A DNA stretch of 64,000 bases from Meridianimarinicoccus sp. MJW13 (GTDB lineage: Bacteria > Pseudomonadota > Alphaproteobacteria > Rhodobacterales > Rhodobacteraceae). The position numbers were made by a program, and so were the translations under genes. The DNA lies in NCBI RefSeq assembly GCF_014901205.1, contig NZ_JACNMU010000001.1, positions 124,001 to 188,000 of the forward strand, given 5' to 3'. Of the stretch, positions 34,299 to 45,131 are shown one piece after another (within the stretch, counting starts at the first letter, position 1; the number at the start of each line of letters is the position of its first letter). The notes under the pieces were generated by a model. That model was not told the origin of the DNA. It made no database searches and saw only the letters and a program-made list of their open reading frames with translations.

Positions 34299-35486
34299 TC
34301 AGCCCAGCCGCATACGGAAATCGTCATAGCCGAATTCGCGCAGCACATTCAGGTGGTCGGTGTCGGAATTCCACAGGGCAAGCGCCGGCAGCGGCACCCC
34401 GTTGAAGGTGTTGGTCTTCACCATGGAATAGTGGGTCTGGTCCAGAAAGGCGAAACGCTCCCCGACCGCAAACTCCGTTGCCGGGCGGAAATCGCCGATC
34501 ACGTCGCCGGCCAGGCAAGACGGCCCGCCGATGCGGATCTCGCCGCCGGTGCCTTCGGGACGTTCGCCCAGCAAATCGGGACGATAGGGCGCTTCCACCA
34601 CGTCGGGCATGTGGCAGGTGGCCGACAGGTCCGAGATCGCCAGCGGCACATCGTTCTCGGTGCGATCCAGCACCTCGCCCACCAGGATGCCACTGTGCAG
34701 GACCACCGCCTCGCCGGGTTCCAGAAAGACCTCGACGCCGTGCTGGTCGCGGATCCTGCGGATCAGCGCGATCAGCCCCGCGCGGTCGTAATCCGGCTGG
34801 GTGATGTGATGGCCGCCGCCCAGGTTCAGCCAGGACAGGCCGTCCAGCCAAGGCCCCACTGTCGGGGCGATCGCCTCCCAGGTGCGGGCCAGCGGTGCGA
34901 ACCCCTGCTCGCACAGGGTGTGCATGTGCAGCCCGTCGAGACCCGCCAGATCCTCGGCACGGATCTGCGAGACCGGATGGCCCAGGCGCGAACAGGGGGC
35001 CGCCGGATCATAGCGGTCAGTCCAGCCTTCGGAGTGCTGCGGATTGATTCGCAGGCCAATTTCCACATCCTCGCCGCTCCGCCGTGCTTCCTCCACCAGT
35101 GGCTGAAAGCGCCGCAACTGACCCAGCGAGTTGAAGATCACGTGGTCCGACAGGGCCAGAACCTCCTGCAGATCCTCGGGCTTGAATCCGGCGCTGAAGG
35201 TGGCGACCTGCCCGCCGAATTCCTCGCGCCCCAGCCGCGCCTCGTGCAGGCCCGAGGCCGCCGTGCCCGCCAGATAGCGCGTCACCACCGGCGCCAGCGC
35301 CGGCATCGAACAGGCCTTGAGCGCCAGGAACACCTGCGCGCCCGAGGCTTCAGCCACCTCGGCCAGGATCTCGCAGTTGCGCGCCACCTGCGCCTCGTCG
35401 ATCACGAAGCACGGCGACGGCACCGCGGTCAGGTCGAAGCGGGCAAACCGCGCGCGGCTGTCGGCGGCGATATCGATGGGGGGCAT
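34299..35486 (-). CDS. nspC: carboxynorspermidine/carboxyspermidine decarboxylase
   Basis: A PLP-dependent fold-III decarboxylase of 395 residues. The N-terminus VPSPCFVIDEAQVARNCEIL and the PLP Lys in VFLALKACSMP match NspC. INPQHSEGW and GLHMHTLCEQG are family signatures, as is the C-terminal LWNSDTDHLNVLREFGYDDF. It removes the carboxyl group from carboxyspermidine or carboxynorspermidine to give the free polyamine. It is encoded right after its partner dehydrogenase, which makes the substrate. Confidence 0.9.
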   Translation of the reverse strand: MPPIDIAADSRARFARFDLTAVPSPCFVIDEAQVARNCEILAEVAEASGAQVFLALKACSMPALAPVVTRYLAGTAASGLHEARLGREEFGGQVATFSAGFKPEDLQEVLALSDHVIFNSLGQLRRFQPLVEEARRSGEDVEIGLRINPQHSEGWTDRYDPAAPCSRLGHPVSQIRAEDLAGLDGLHMHTLCEQGFAPLARTWEAIAPTVGPWLDGLSWLNLGGGHHITQPDYDRAGLIALIRRIRDQHGVEVFLEPGEAVVLHSGILVGEVLDRTENDVPLAISDLSATCHMPDVVEAPYRPDLLGERPEGTGGEIRIGGPSCLAGDVIGDFRPATEFAVGERFAFLDQTHYSMVKTNTFNGVPLPALALWNSDTDHLNVLREFGYDDFRMRLG

Positions 35487-35600
35487 GGCGCACTCCAGAA
35501 AGCAGGGCCGTAAAATGGGTCGAGCGGGGCCCGGAACAGGCCCCTGGGCCTGTGACCGGCGCGGGCGGGGCTCGATGCCCCGGCCGCGCCGCGCCCTGCC

Positions 35601-36812
35601 CTAGAAGGCGACGGGGCCGTCCAGTTCCTCGACCTGCCACGGCAGCCCTTGCGTGTTCAGCATGTCCATGAAGGCATCCGGGTCCAGCTGCTCCATGTTC
35701 CACACCCCCGGCTCGCGCCAGATGCCCTTCAGCACCATGGCGGTGCCGATCATCGCCGGAACCCCGGTGGTATAGGCCACGGCCTGGCTGCCGACCTCGG
35801 CGTAGCATTCCTCGTGATCGCAGATGTTGTAGATGTAGAAGGTCTTCTCGCCCGACCCGTCGGCAGCCTCGCCGGTGGCGATATCGCCGATACAGGCCTT
35901 GCCCTTGGTCAACTCACCCAGATCGCTGGGATCGGGCAGCAGGGTCTTGAGGAACTGGATCGGGATGATCTCCTTGCCGTCATGCATCACCGGGTCGATC
36001 CGGGTCATGCCGACGTTTTCCAGCACCTTGGCATGGGTGATATAGGCATCCCCGAAGGTCATCCAGAAGCGGGCCCGCTCGATCTCGGGGAAATGGGTCG
36101 ACAGGCTCTCCAGTTCCTCGTGATACATCAGGTACATGTTCTTCGGCCCGACGCCGGGGAAGTCGAATTCCACCTTGTGGGTCATCGCCGGGGAGGTCTT
36201 CCACTCGCCCCCTTCCCAGTGCCGCGCCTCGGCCAGAACCTCGCGCAGGTTGATCTCGGGGTTGAAGTTGGTGGCAAAGGCCTGCCCATTGTCGCCACCG
36301 TTGGCGTCCAGCACGTCGATCTGTCGAATGGTCTTCAGCTTGTGCTTGCGCAGCCATGCGGCAAAGACCGAAGTCACCCCCGGATCGAAGCCCGACCCCA
36401 GGATCGCGGTCAGCCCGGCGTCGCGGAATTTCTCCTGATAGGCCCACTGCCAGCTGTATTCGAACTTGGCCTCGTCCTCGGGCTCGTAGTTGGCGGTGTC
36501 GATGTAGTTCACCCCGGCCTCAAGGCAGGCATCCATCAGCACCAGGTCCTGATAGGGCAGCGCCAGGTTCACCACGATCTCGGCCCCGGTCTGGCGGATC
36601 AGCGCCACGGTGGCGGCCACATCCATCGCATCCAGTGCATGGGTGGTCACATCGATGCCGAAGCGTGCCTTCACACTGGCCGCGATGGCATCGCATTTGG
36701 ACTTGGTGCGGCTGGCCAGATGGATCGGCCCGAAGATATCGGGGTTCATCGCCATCTTGTGCACGGCGACCGAGCTGACGCCCCCCGCCCCTACAACCAG
36801 AACATTGCCCAT
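35601..36812 (-). CDS. carboxynorspermidine/carboxyspermidine synthase (saccharopine dehydrogenase family)
   Basis: A 403-residue NADPH-dependent enzyme. It begins with the Rossmann motif VLVVGAGGVSSVAVHKM and has NYIDTANYEPEDEAKFEYSW and GFDPGVTSVFAAW, characteristic of carboxynorspermidine synthase (CASDH). The enzyme joins putrescine or diaminopropane to aspartate semialdehyde. Saccharopine dehydrogenases share the fold, but the adjacent nspC gene decides the assignment. Together they make spermidine without S-adenosylmethionine decarboxylase. The gap to nspC is 114 bases. Confidence 0.88.
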   Translation of the reverse strand: MGNVLVVGAGGVSSVAVHKMAMNPDIFGPIHLASRTKSKCDAIAASVKARFGIDVTTHALDAMDVAATVALIRQTGAEIVVNLALPYQDLVLMDACLEAGVNYIDTANYEPEDEAKFEYSWQWAYQEKFRDAGLTAILGSGFDPGVTSVFAAWLRKHKLKTIRQIDVLDANGGDNGQAFATNFNPEINLREVLAEARHWEGGEWKTSPAMTHKVEFDFPGVGPKNMYLMYHEELESLSTHFPEIERARFWMTFGDAYITHAKVLENVGMTRIDPVMHDGKEIIPIQFLKTLLPDPSDLGELTKGKACIGDIATGEAADGSGEKTFYIYNICDHEECYAEVGSQAVAYTTGVPAMIGTAMVLKGIWREPGVWNMEQLDPDAFMDMLNTQGLPWQVEELDGPVAF

Positions 36813-36885
36813 TCGCTTGTCTCCCTCATTCTGGGTCTGCCCCGGGGTCGTCGGACCCGCGGGGCGATCATGCGTTCGTGTTGGC

Positions 36886-38784
<1,899 letters not shown>

Positions 38785-39015
38785 CCCGGCACTGTCCGGG
38801 AAGCGTGTTGTGGGTGCAACCCCCGTGCGATGCAAGCTTGAAAACAAGTCCGCCGCGCTGGTGCCCGTCCCTGCGTCAACCTGCGCCTGTCCGCCCGTGG
38901 GAATACCGGAATATCTTTCCTTCGAAGGGGTTTATTGTTTGCAGCTTGTGTCGGCGGGCCGCTACCCTGACAGCAACGCCGTCGAGTGCAGTATTTGGTC
39001 AAGGGATCGGTCATC

Positions 39016-41118
39016 GTGCCCCAGCTTTGTGTGAAATCCGCCCGCATCGCCGCCACCGGAACGCTGGTTGCCGCCACTGCAGCCCTTGCCGCCACCCCGG
39101 CCGCAGCCGCCGTGGCCGGCCTGTCGCATCCCCTTGTCTGGCCGATTCTGCCGATTGTTCTGACCGGACTGTTCTGTGGATTCGTGGCCCTGCGCGGCTA
39201 TCGCGATTTCGCGGCACTGGCCGGTGTGTTCCTGCTGGGCTCGATGGGCCAGTGGATGCTGGTTCAGGATCAGTACTTCCCGGCGCTGAAGCTGACGCCG
39301 CTGTCGCTGCGGGTCGTTTTTGGCCTGGCGGCGCTGGGGCTTCAGGCCGCCGTGACCATCTGGGTGCTGCTTCCCGATATCCGGGTCGGCCTGCAGCGGC
39401 GGATCGGCTGGGGCGGCGGGCTGCGGCTGGTCGTGCTGATGGGCGTGCTGGCGCTGTTCGCGGTCTCGCCGACGCTCTACGTCGCCTATGACTTTCTGCC
39501 CAGCTATGCGGTGCAGATCATGCTGTGGGGCGGCCTGATCGGATTGCACCTGTTGACCCTGGGCGGGCTGTTGCTGGTGCCGGGACCGGATCTTGGGCTG
39601 CGCCTGCCGGGCTTGATCTTCGCGGCGCTGGCGGTTGCAGGCAGTCTGGCGATGGGCGTTCTGGCGATGCAGGCGATTCCGCATGTGGGCGACGAGGTGC
39701 CCTATATCCTGCAGGCCAAGCTGTACCTGCAAGGCGCGCTGACCGCCCCGGCCCCACCCGAGGCGCTGCGACCTGGCCTGGAATACTACCTTCTGGACAT
39801 CGTGGACGGACGCTGGATCCCGACCACCGCGCCGGGCTGGCCGATCCTGCTGGCGCTGGGGATTGCTGCCGGAATGCCGTGGCTGGTCAACCCGCTGCTC
39901 ACCGGCGCGACGGTGCTGCTGGCCCGCAGCTTTGCCCTGCGCAGCAGCGGCGCGGTGGCGCAGGCCAATCTGGTGGCGCTGCTGATGGCATTCTCGCCCT
40001 GGGTGCTGGCGGTCGGCGGCTCGTACATGACCCATTCGACGGCGGTGTTCATGGCAGTGCTGGCGTGGTGGTGTCTGAGCTGCGGCGGCTTCCTGCGGCA
40101 TGGCGATGCGCGCCCGCTGTCAGTGGCTTGGGCCGTGGCCGGGGGCCTGGCCATGGGCTGGTTGTTCGCGACACGACAATTCGAGGGCGTTCTGATCGGC
40201 GTGCTGACCGGGCTGGCCCTTGTGGCGCACCGGCCCTTTGGCTGGCGTCCGATCCTTGGCTATGCTCTGGGCTGCATCGCCACCGGCGCGATCTACCTGA
40301 TTGCCAACTTCGCGATCACCGGCAATCCGCTGGTGGCGCCGCTGGCCGCCTATCTTGAGGGCTACTGGCCCGACACCCGCAATGCCTTTGGCTTCGGTCC
40401 CGACCTTGGCCCGCCCGCGAAAAGCTGGGGTGCGCTGGATTTCCGTCCCGGCCACAGCCCGTTCGAGGGCGCCATCAACACCGCCAACGGGCTGGCATCC
40501 CTGAACCGCGAGGCCCTGGGATGGGCGACGGGATCCTTCCTGGCGGCGGGGCTGGCGCTTACCTGGGGCAACTGGCGGCGGATCACCCGGTTCGACCTGT
40601 TTCTCGGGCTGGTGCTGCTGGGCACCATCGGCGGCATGTTCTTCTACTGGTTCACCGGCACCTTCTTCGTCGGCCCGCGCTATTGGTACATCGCCTGTCT
40701 GCCGGTGTTCTGGATCAGCGCCTGCGGGCTGACCGCCTTCATGTCGCGCGCGCCGGAAGAAACCGCGAAACGCGCCGGCAGCGTGATCTGGGCGTTGTGT
40801 CTCAGCGCCCTGATGGTTTTCCTGCCGTGGCGCGGGGCCGAGAAATACCACCAGTACCGCGAAAACTATGCAGGGCTTGAGGCCCTCCACGAAGCAGGCC
40901 GCTTTGGCCATGATCTGGTGTTCGTGACGACCCCGGGCGACATCGGCCCGGCCCTGGTGCTCAACGATCCGATGCTGCCCCCCGGCAAGCCGATTTACCT
41001 GAAAGACATGGGTGAGGCGCAGAATGCCGCTGCGGCAGCGGCCCTTCCCGATCGCGGGGTGCGCCATGTGACCCTGTCCCCGGACGGGGCGCGGGAACAC
41101 CCAGCCACCGAAAACTGA
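39016..41118 (+). CDS. large polytopic membrane protein, possible GT-C-type glycosyltransferase
   Basis: A 700-residue protein with at least 14 hydrophobic segments and a short soluble C-terminus. The loop AIPHVGDEVPYILQAKLYLQ has the acidic residue and spacing of the first loop of ArnT/GT39-like enzymes. FVGPRYWYIACLPVFWIS resembles later helices of the same group. The context (sulfotransferase, flippase, GT4) supports glycan work. The GTG at 39016 follows AAGGGA at a proper distance and is preferred to a GTG ten codons earlier. Confidence 0.6.
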   Translation: MPQLCVKSARIAATGTLVAATAALAATPAAAAVAGLSHPLVWPILPIVLTGLFCGFVALRGYRDFAALAGVFLLGSMGQWMLVQDQYFPALKLTPLSLRVVFGLAALGLQAAVTIWVLLPDIRVGLQRRIGWGGGLRLVVLMGVLALFAVSPTLYVAYDFLPSYAVQIMLWGGLIGLHLLTLGGLLLVPGPDLGLRLPGLIFAALAVAGSLAMGVLAMQAIPHVGDEVPYILQAKLYLQGALTAPAPPEALRPGLEYYLLDIVDGRWIPTTAPGWPILLALGIAAGMPWLVNPLLTGATVLLARSFALRSSGAVAQANLVALLMAFSPWVLAVGGSYMTHSTAVFMAVLAWWCLSCGGFLRHGDARPLSVAWAVAGGLAMGWLFATRQFEGVLIGVLTGLALVAHRPFGWRPILGYALGCIATGAIYLIANFAITGNPLVAPLAAYLEGYWPDTRNAFGFGPDLGPPAKSWGALDFRPGHSPFEGAINTANGLASLNREALGWATGSFLAAGLALTWGNWRRITRFDLFLGLVLLGTIGGMFFYWFTGTFFVGPRYWYIACLPVFWISACGLTAFMSRAPEETAKRAGSVIWALCLSALMVFLPWRGAEKYHQYRENYAGLEALHEAGRFGHDLVFVTTPGDIGPALVLNDPMLPPGKPIYLKDMGEAQNAAAAAALPDRGVRHVTLSPDGAREHPATEN

Positions 41119-41219
41119 AAGGGACGTCGGCGTGAACCATTCATCCGTTCACTGGGCGTTTCCTTTCGCGCTGCAAGACTGGCCGCGCGCAAAAGCCCAA
41201 CTGGACAAGGAGACCGCCG

Positions 41220-42128
41220 ATGTCGCGCATGCCTGATTTCCTGATCATCGGGGCCGCGCGCGCCGGCACCACGGCCCTGTATGAATACCTGCGGCAGGCG
41301 CCGGATGTGTTCATGCCCGACGGCAAGGAGCCGAACTTTTTCTGCTACGAGGGGCTGAACCTGGACTGCCAGGGACCGGGCGCCGATTTCATCAACAATT
41401 CGATCACCGATCTGGCCCGCTATCAGGCGCTGTTCGACCCCGCCCCCGAGGGCGCGATCCTGGGCGAGGCCTCGCCGCTGTACCTCTACGAACCCCGTTC
41501 GGCCGCGCGCATCCATCATCACGTGCCCGAGGCGCGGCTTGTGGTGATCCTGCGCAATCCCATCGAGCAGGCGTTTTCGCATTTCATGCGCGCCCAAAAG
41601 CTGCGGATCGAACCATTGACCGACTTCACCGAGGCGCTGAAGGCCGAGGACAGCCGACTTGCCAAGGGCTGGCAGCCGATGTTCGGATATTCCCGCTTCC
41701 CGCGCTACGGCGAACAACTGGCCCGATTTCTTGCCCTGTTTCCCCGCGCGCAGATCCTTGTGCGCCGGTACGAGGATTTCGACGCCGATCCTGCCGCCAT
41801 GGTGGCCGAGGTTCAGTCCTTCATCGGTGCTGACACCGCGCATCGGCCCAATGTCGACAAGCGGCACAATGCCGGGGGCGTGCCGCGCAACGCGGCGTTT
41901 CAGGATTTCCTGATGAAGCCCAATCCGATCACCGGAACGCTCGGCGCGGTGCTGCCACGCCGCCTGCGCTGGCAGGTGCGCGACTGGATCGCCGGGTTCA
42001 ACCTGCGCGACCAGCGCCCCGCGATCACCCCGGAAGCCCGCGCGATTCTGGTGAGTCGCCTGCAGGACGACGTTGCCCAACTGGGCGATCTGCTGGGCGA
42101 GGATTTCTCGGGATGGCTGCGCGGGTGA
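41220..42128 (+). CDS. sulfotransferase family protein
   Basis: A 302-residue PAPS-dependent sulfotransferase. The 5'-phosphosulfate loop is FLIIGAARAGTTALYEYL. The 3'-phosphate motif is RLVVILRNPIEQAFSHF, with the conserved Arg and Ser. It is similar to heparan-type Sulfotransfer_1 members, which sulfate sugars. The position between a polytopic glycan protein and a Wzx flippase suggests it sulfates a saccharide unit before export. The acceptor is not known. Confidence 0.85.
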   Translation: MSRMPDFLIIGAARAGTTALYEYLRQAPDVFMPDGKEPNFFCYEGLNLDCQGPGADFINNSITDLARYQALFDPAPEGAILGEASPLYLYEPRSAARIHHHVPEARLVVILRNPIEQAFSHFMRAQKLRIEPLTDFTEALKAEDSRLAKGWQPMFGYSRFPRYGEQLARFLALFPRAQILVRRYEDFDADPAAMVAEVQSFIGADTAHRPNVDKRHNAGGVPRNAAFQDFLMKPNPITGTLGAVLPRRLRWQVRDWIAGFNLRDQRPAITPEARAILVSRLQDDVAQLGDLLGEDFSGWLRG

Positions 42129-42354
42129 GTCCGCAGACACATTCAACCCCCGATTCGGCCCCAAGAAGTGCCGATGGTCACAAAGACAAGTCCAGAAAAC
42201 CAACTGGTTGCAGGGTGATTCTGGTGTATCACTCCATTAACGAGGCCACGGTAATCAGTAGCCAGTGGCGCCCGCGATCTTCAGAATCGCATGTGGTGGG
42301 CGTTTTTCGTCGTGCCGCGAAGGACAGGGGCCGTACCGACCGGACAATGTAACC

Positions 42355-43839
42355 ATGGCGACCAAACAAAGATTTTCCAAAGGCGTCGCCTGGATGGCCG
42401 TGGGCAACTGGTCGGAACAGTTGGTCAATTTCCTTGTTTTCATGCTGTTGTCGCGCCTGCTGGGGGCCGAGTCCTTCGGCCTGCTCACCATGGCCATCGT
42501 GCCGGTCATTCTGGGCGAAGGTCTGGTGCGCGAAACCCTGTCGGAATACGTCTTCTCGGCCCGCGACATCACGGATTCGGACATCAACACGGTGTTTTGG
42601 GCGCTGGCGGCCTTTGGCGCCCTTCTGTCGCTGATCCTGTTTCTGGGCGGACCTCTGGTCGCGTCCTTCTATGGCATCAAGCAGGTGCAATACCTGATGT
42701 GGGCCGCGGTGCCGATTGTCTTCACCACGGCGATCACCGCGGTGCCGGTGGCCCTGCTGCGCCGTCAGTTGCGCCTGCGCCCGCTGGCCATCCGGGCAGT
42801 GGCGGGCGTTGTCAGCGGTGGCATCGTCGGGCTGGGACTGGCGCTGACCGGCTTCGGCGTCTGGGCCCTGATCTTTCAGCGGATCGCGCTGAACCTGACA
42901 AACGTGGTGCTGGCCTGGCGCGCGGTGGACTGGCGCCCCAGCCTGCAATTCGACCCCCGGCGCCTGCGGATGCTGACGTCTTTCGGTTCGCATGTGATCG
43001 GGATGCGCGGGGCCGAGATGGCCAATGCGCAGATGCCCTCGATCGTCATTGGCGCCACCCTGGGTCCGGCCAGCCTCGGGTTCTACACGATCGCATGGCG
43101 GCTGGTCGAGATCTGCTCGTTTCTCATCGTTACCCCGCTGCGCATGGCGGCGCTGCCGTCGTTCACCGCGCAGCGCAGCATCGGCAACACCGCTGGCGAG
43201 TTGCTGCTGGATATCCTGCGCGTTGCCAGTTTCGTGGCCTTGCCGGCCTTCTTCGGGCTGGCCATCGTCTCGGAACAGGTGGTGGTGCTGTTTGGCGGCG
43301 AGAAGTGGCTGCCCGCAGCCCCGGTGTTGTCGGTTCTGGCGTTCTACGGGTTTTTCCTGTGTATCGCGAAGATTGAAGAAGCCTTTGCCTTTGCCTTCGG
43401 TCATGTGCGGGAATTGGCCTTCCTGGCCAATGCGGCGCTGATCTCGGGCACGCTGGCCCTTGTTGCGCTGAGTGGGCAGAAGCTGGAATGGATGGTGATC
43501 GCCTATGTGGCCACTGCCTATCTGCTGTCGCCGCTGCGCTGGTGGCTGATCGGACGTCATGCCAGCCTGTCGATCTCGCGCCTGATGCGCCCGCATTTCG
43601 CCACGCTGTTCGGCGGTCTGATCATGGTGTTGGGTCTTCGGGTGATCGACCCCTACCTTCTGGGGCTTCCCGCCTTCCCGACACTGCTGATCAAGGCCGT
43701 GGTCGGCATCGGGCTTTATGCCGGCGTTGCCATGATCACCATGCGCCGGCGGCTGGCCATGACCCAAAGCTATCTCAGCGGCCTGTTCCGGCCTGCCGCA
43801 CCCGCTGCTGCTCCCAAAACTCAGGACACGCCCTCATGA
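42355..43839 (+). CDS. Wzx-type polysaccharide flippase
   Basis: A 494-residue protein of the MOP/polysaccharide transporter family with 12-14 helices. The N-terminus FSKGVAWMAVGNWSEQLVN and LLSRLLGAESFGLLTMA are typical of WzxC-like lipopolysaccharide or exopolysaccharide flippases. It would move a lipid-linked oligosaccharide across the inner membrane. The ATG at 42355 fits the usual N-terminus. The upstream 226-base gap is AT-richer than its surroundings. Its stop overlaps the start of the GT4 gene (ATGA). Confidence 0.87.
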   Translation: MATKQRFSKGVAWMAVGNWSEQLVNFLVFMLLSRLLGAESFGLLTMAIVPVILGEGLVRETLSEYVFSARDITDSDINTVFWALAAFGALLSLILFLGGPLVASFYGIKQVQYLMWAAVPIVFTTAITAVPVALLRRQLRLRPLAIRAVAGVVSGGIVGLGLALTGFGVWALIFQRIALNLTNVVLAWRAVDWRPSLQFDPRRLRMLTSFGSHVIGMRGAEMANAQMPSIVIGATLGPASLGFYTIAWRLVEICSFLIVTPLRMAALPSFTAQRSIGNTAGELLLDILRVASFVALPAFFGLAIVSEQVVVLFGGEKWLPAAPVLSVLAFYGFFLCIAKIEEAFAFAFGHVRELAFLANAALISGTLALVALSGQKLEWMVIAYVATAYLLSPLRWWLIGRHASLSISRLMRPHFATLFGGLIMVLGLRVIDPYLLGLPAFPTLLIKAVVGIGLYAGVAMITMRRRLAMTQSYLSGLFRPAAPAAAPKTQDTPS

Positions 43840-45131
43840 GAAGCCTCGACATCCTGATGTTCACCACCTTCTACCCGCCCTATTCCTTCGGCGGCGATGC
43901 CATCGGCACCCAGCGGATGGCGCAGGCGCTGGTGGCGCGCGGCCATCGGGTGACAGTGGTGCATGACGAGGACTCCTTCCTGATCCTCGGCGGCAAGCCC
44001 CCCGCGGGCGATCCGCCCGACGACGGGGTCATCCGCATCGGGTTGCGCAGCCGCTCGGGCCTCGCGTCGAACCTGCTGACCCAGCAGACCGGTCGCCCGG
44101 TGGTGCATGCCGCCCGCCTGCGCGAGATCACGGCGGAACGGGCGTATGATATCACCTGGTACAACAACGTGTCGCTGGTGGGCGGGCCGGGCATCCTGGA
44201 CTATGGCAGCGGCCTGAAACTTTACGAGGCGCATGAGCATTGGCTGGTCTGCCCCTCGCATGTGCTGTGGCGCTATAACCGGGAGCTTTGCGACAAGAAG
44301 GACTGCCTGCGCTGCGTGCTCAGCTTCAAGCGCCCGCCGCAGGTGTGGCGCTATACCGGCTATCTTGACCGGCAGATGGACAAGGCCGATCTGATCGTCG
44401 CGAAAAGCGAATTCAGCCGCCGCAAGCATCGCGATTTCGGCCTGCGGCAAGAGATGGAGGTGCTGCCCTATTTCCTGCCCGATCTCGACCACCAGGCCAC
44501 CGAACCCTTCTCCGGGCATCCCCGCCCCTATTTCCTGTTCGTCGGACGGCTTGAGAAGATCAAGGGCTTGCAAGACGTGTTCCCGGCGATGGACAAATAT
44601 CCCGATGCCGACCTGCTGATCCTGGGCGATGGCGACTATGCTCCGGCCCTGAAGGATCTGGCAAAGGACAACCCGCGCATCCGTTTCCTGGGCCGCAAGT
44701 CCCCGGATGAACTGGCGGCCTATTATCGGGGCGCGCTGGGGCTGATCGTGCCTTCGGTCTGCTATGAGACCTTCGGCATCATCCTGATCGAAAGCTTCCG
44801 TCTGGGCACCCCGGTCATCGCCCGCCGCCTGGGCCCCTTCCCCGAGATCGTCGAACATGCCGGGGCCGGCACCCTGTTCGAAACCGAGGACGAGTTGATC
44901 GCGGCAATGACGACCCTGCAAGGCAGCGCGCCAGAGCGGGCAGCCCTGTCCGCCGCCGCCCGGCAGGCCTTCACATCCACCTGGCGCGAGGATCGGGTTC
45001 TGGCGCAATACGGCGCAGCGTTGGCGCGCGCGGCCCACCGTGCGGGCAAGACCGAACTGGCGCAGGTGCTGGACGCCGGGGCCTTCGAAAACGGCGCCAG
45101 CTACGCGGGCGCTTCGGTGGCAATGCGATAG
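43836..45131 (+). CDS. glycosyltransferase family 4
   Basis: A GT-B-fold retaining glycosyltransferase of 431 residues. The acceptor-side N-domain begins MFTTFYPPYSFGGDAIGTQR. The donor domain has YFLFVGRLEKIKGLQD and the EX7E motif in CYETFGIILIESF. A Cys-containing insert (ELCDKKDCLRC) lies in the middle and resembles an insert in some capsular GT4 enzymes. It is translationally coupled to the flippase gene. Its 3' end overlaps the convergent GMC gene by 31 bases. Confidence 0.87.
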   Translation: MRSLDILMFTTFYPPYSFGGDAIGTQRMAQALVARGHRVTVVHDEDSFLILGGKPPAGDPPDDGVIRIGLRSRSGLASNLLTQQTGRPVVHAARLREITAERAYDITWYNNVSLVGGPGILDYGSGLKLYEAHEHWLVCPSHVLWRYNRELCDKKDCLRCVLSFKRPPQVWRYTGYLDRQMDKADLIVAKSEFSRRKHRDFGLRQEMEVLPYFLPDLDHQATEPFSGHPRPYFLFVGRLEKIKGLQDVFPAMDKYPDADLLILGDGDYAPALKDLAKDNPRIRFLGRKSPDELAAYYRGALGLIVPSVCYETFGIILIESFRLGTPVIARRLGPFPEIVEHAGAGTLFETEDELIAAMTTLQGSAPERAALSAAARQAFTSTWREDRVLAQYGAALARAAHRAGKTELAQVLDAGAFENGASYAGASVAMR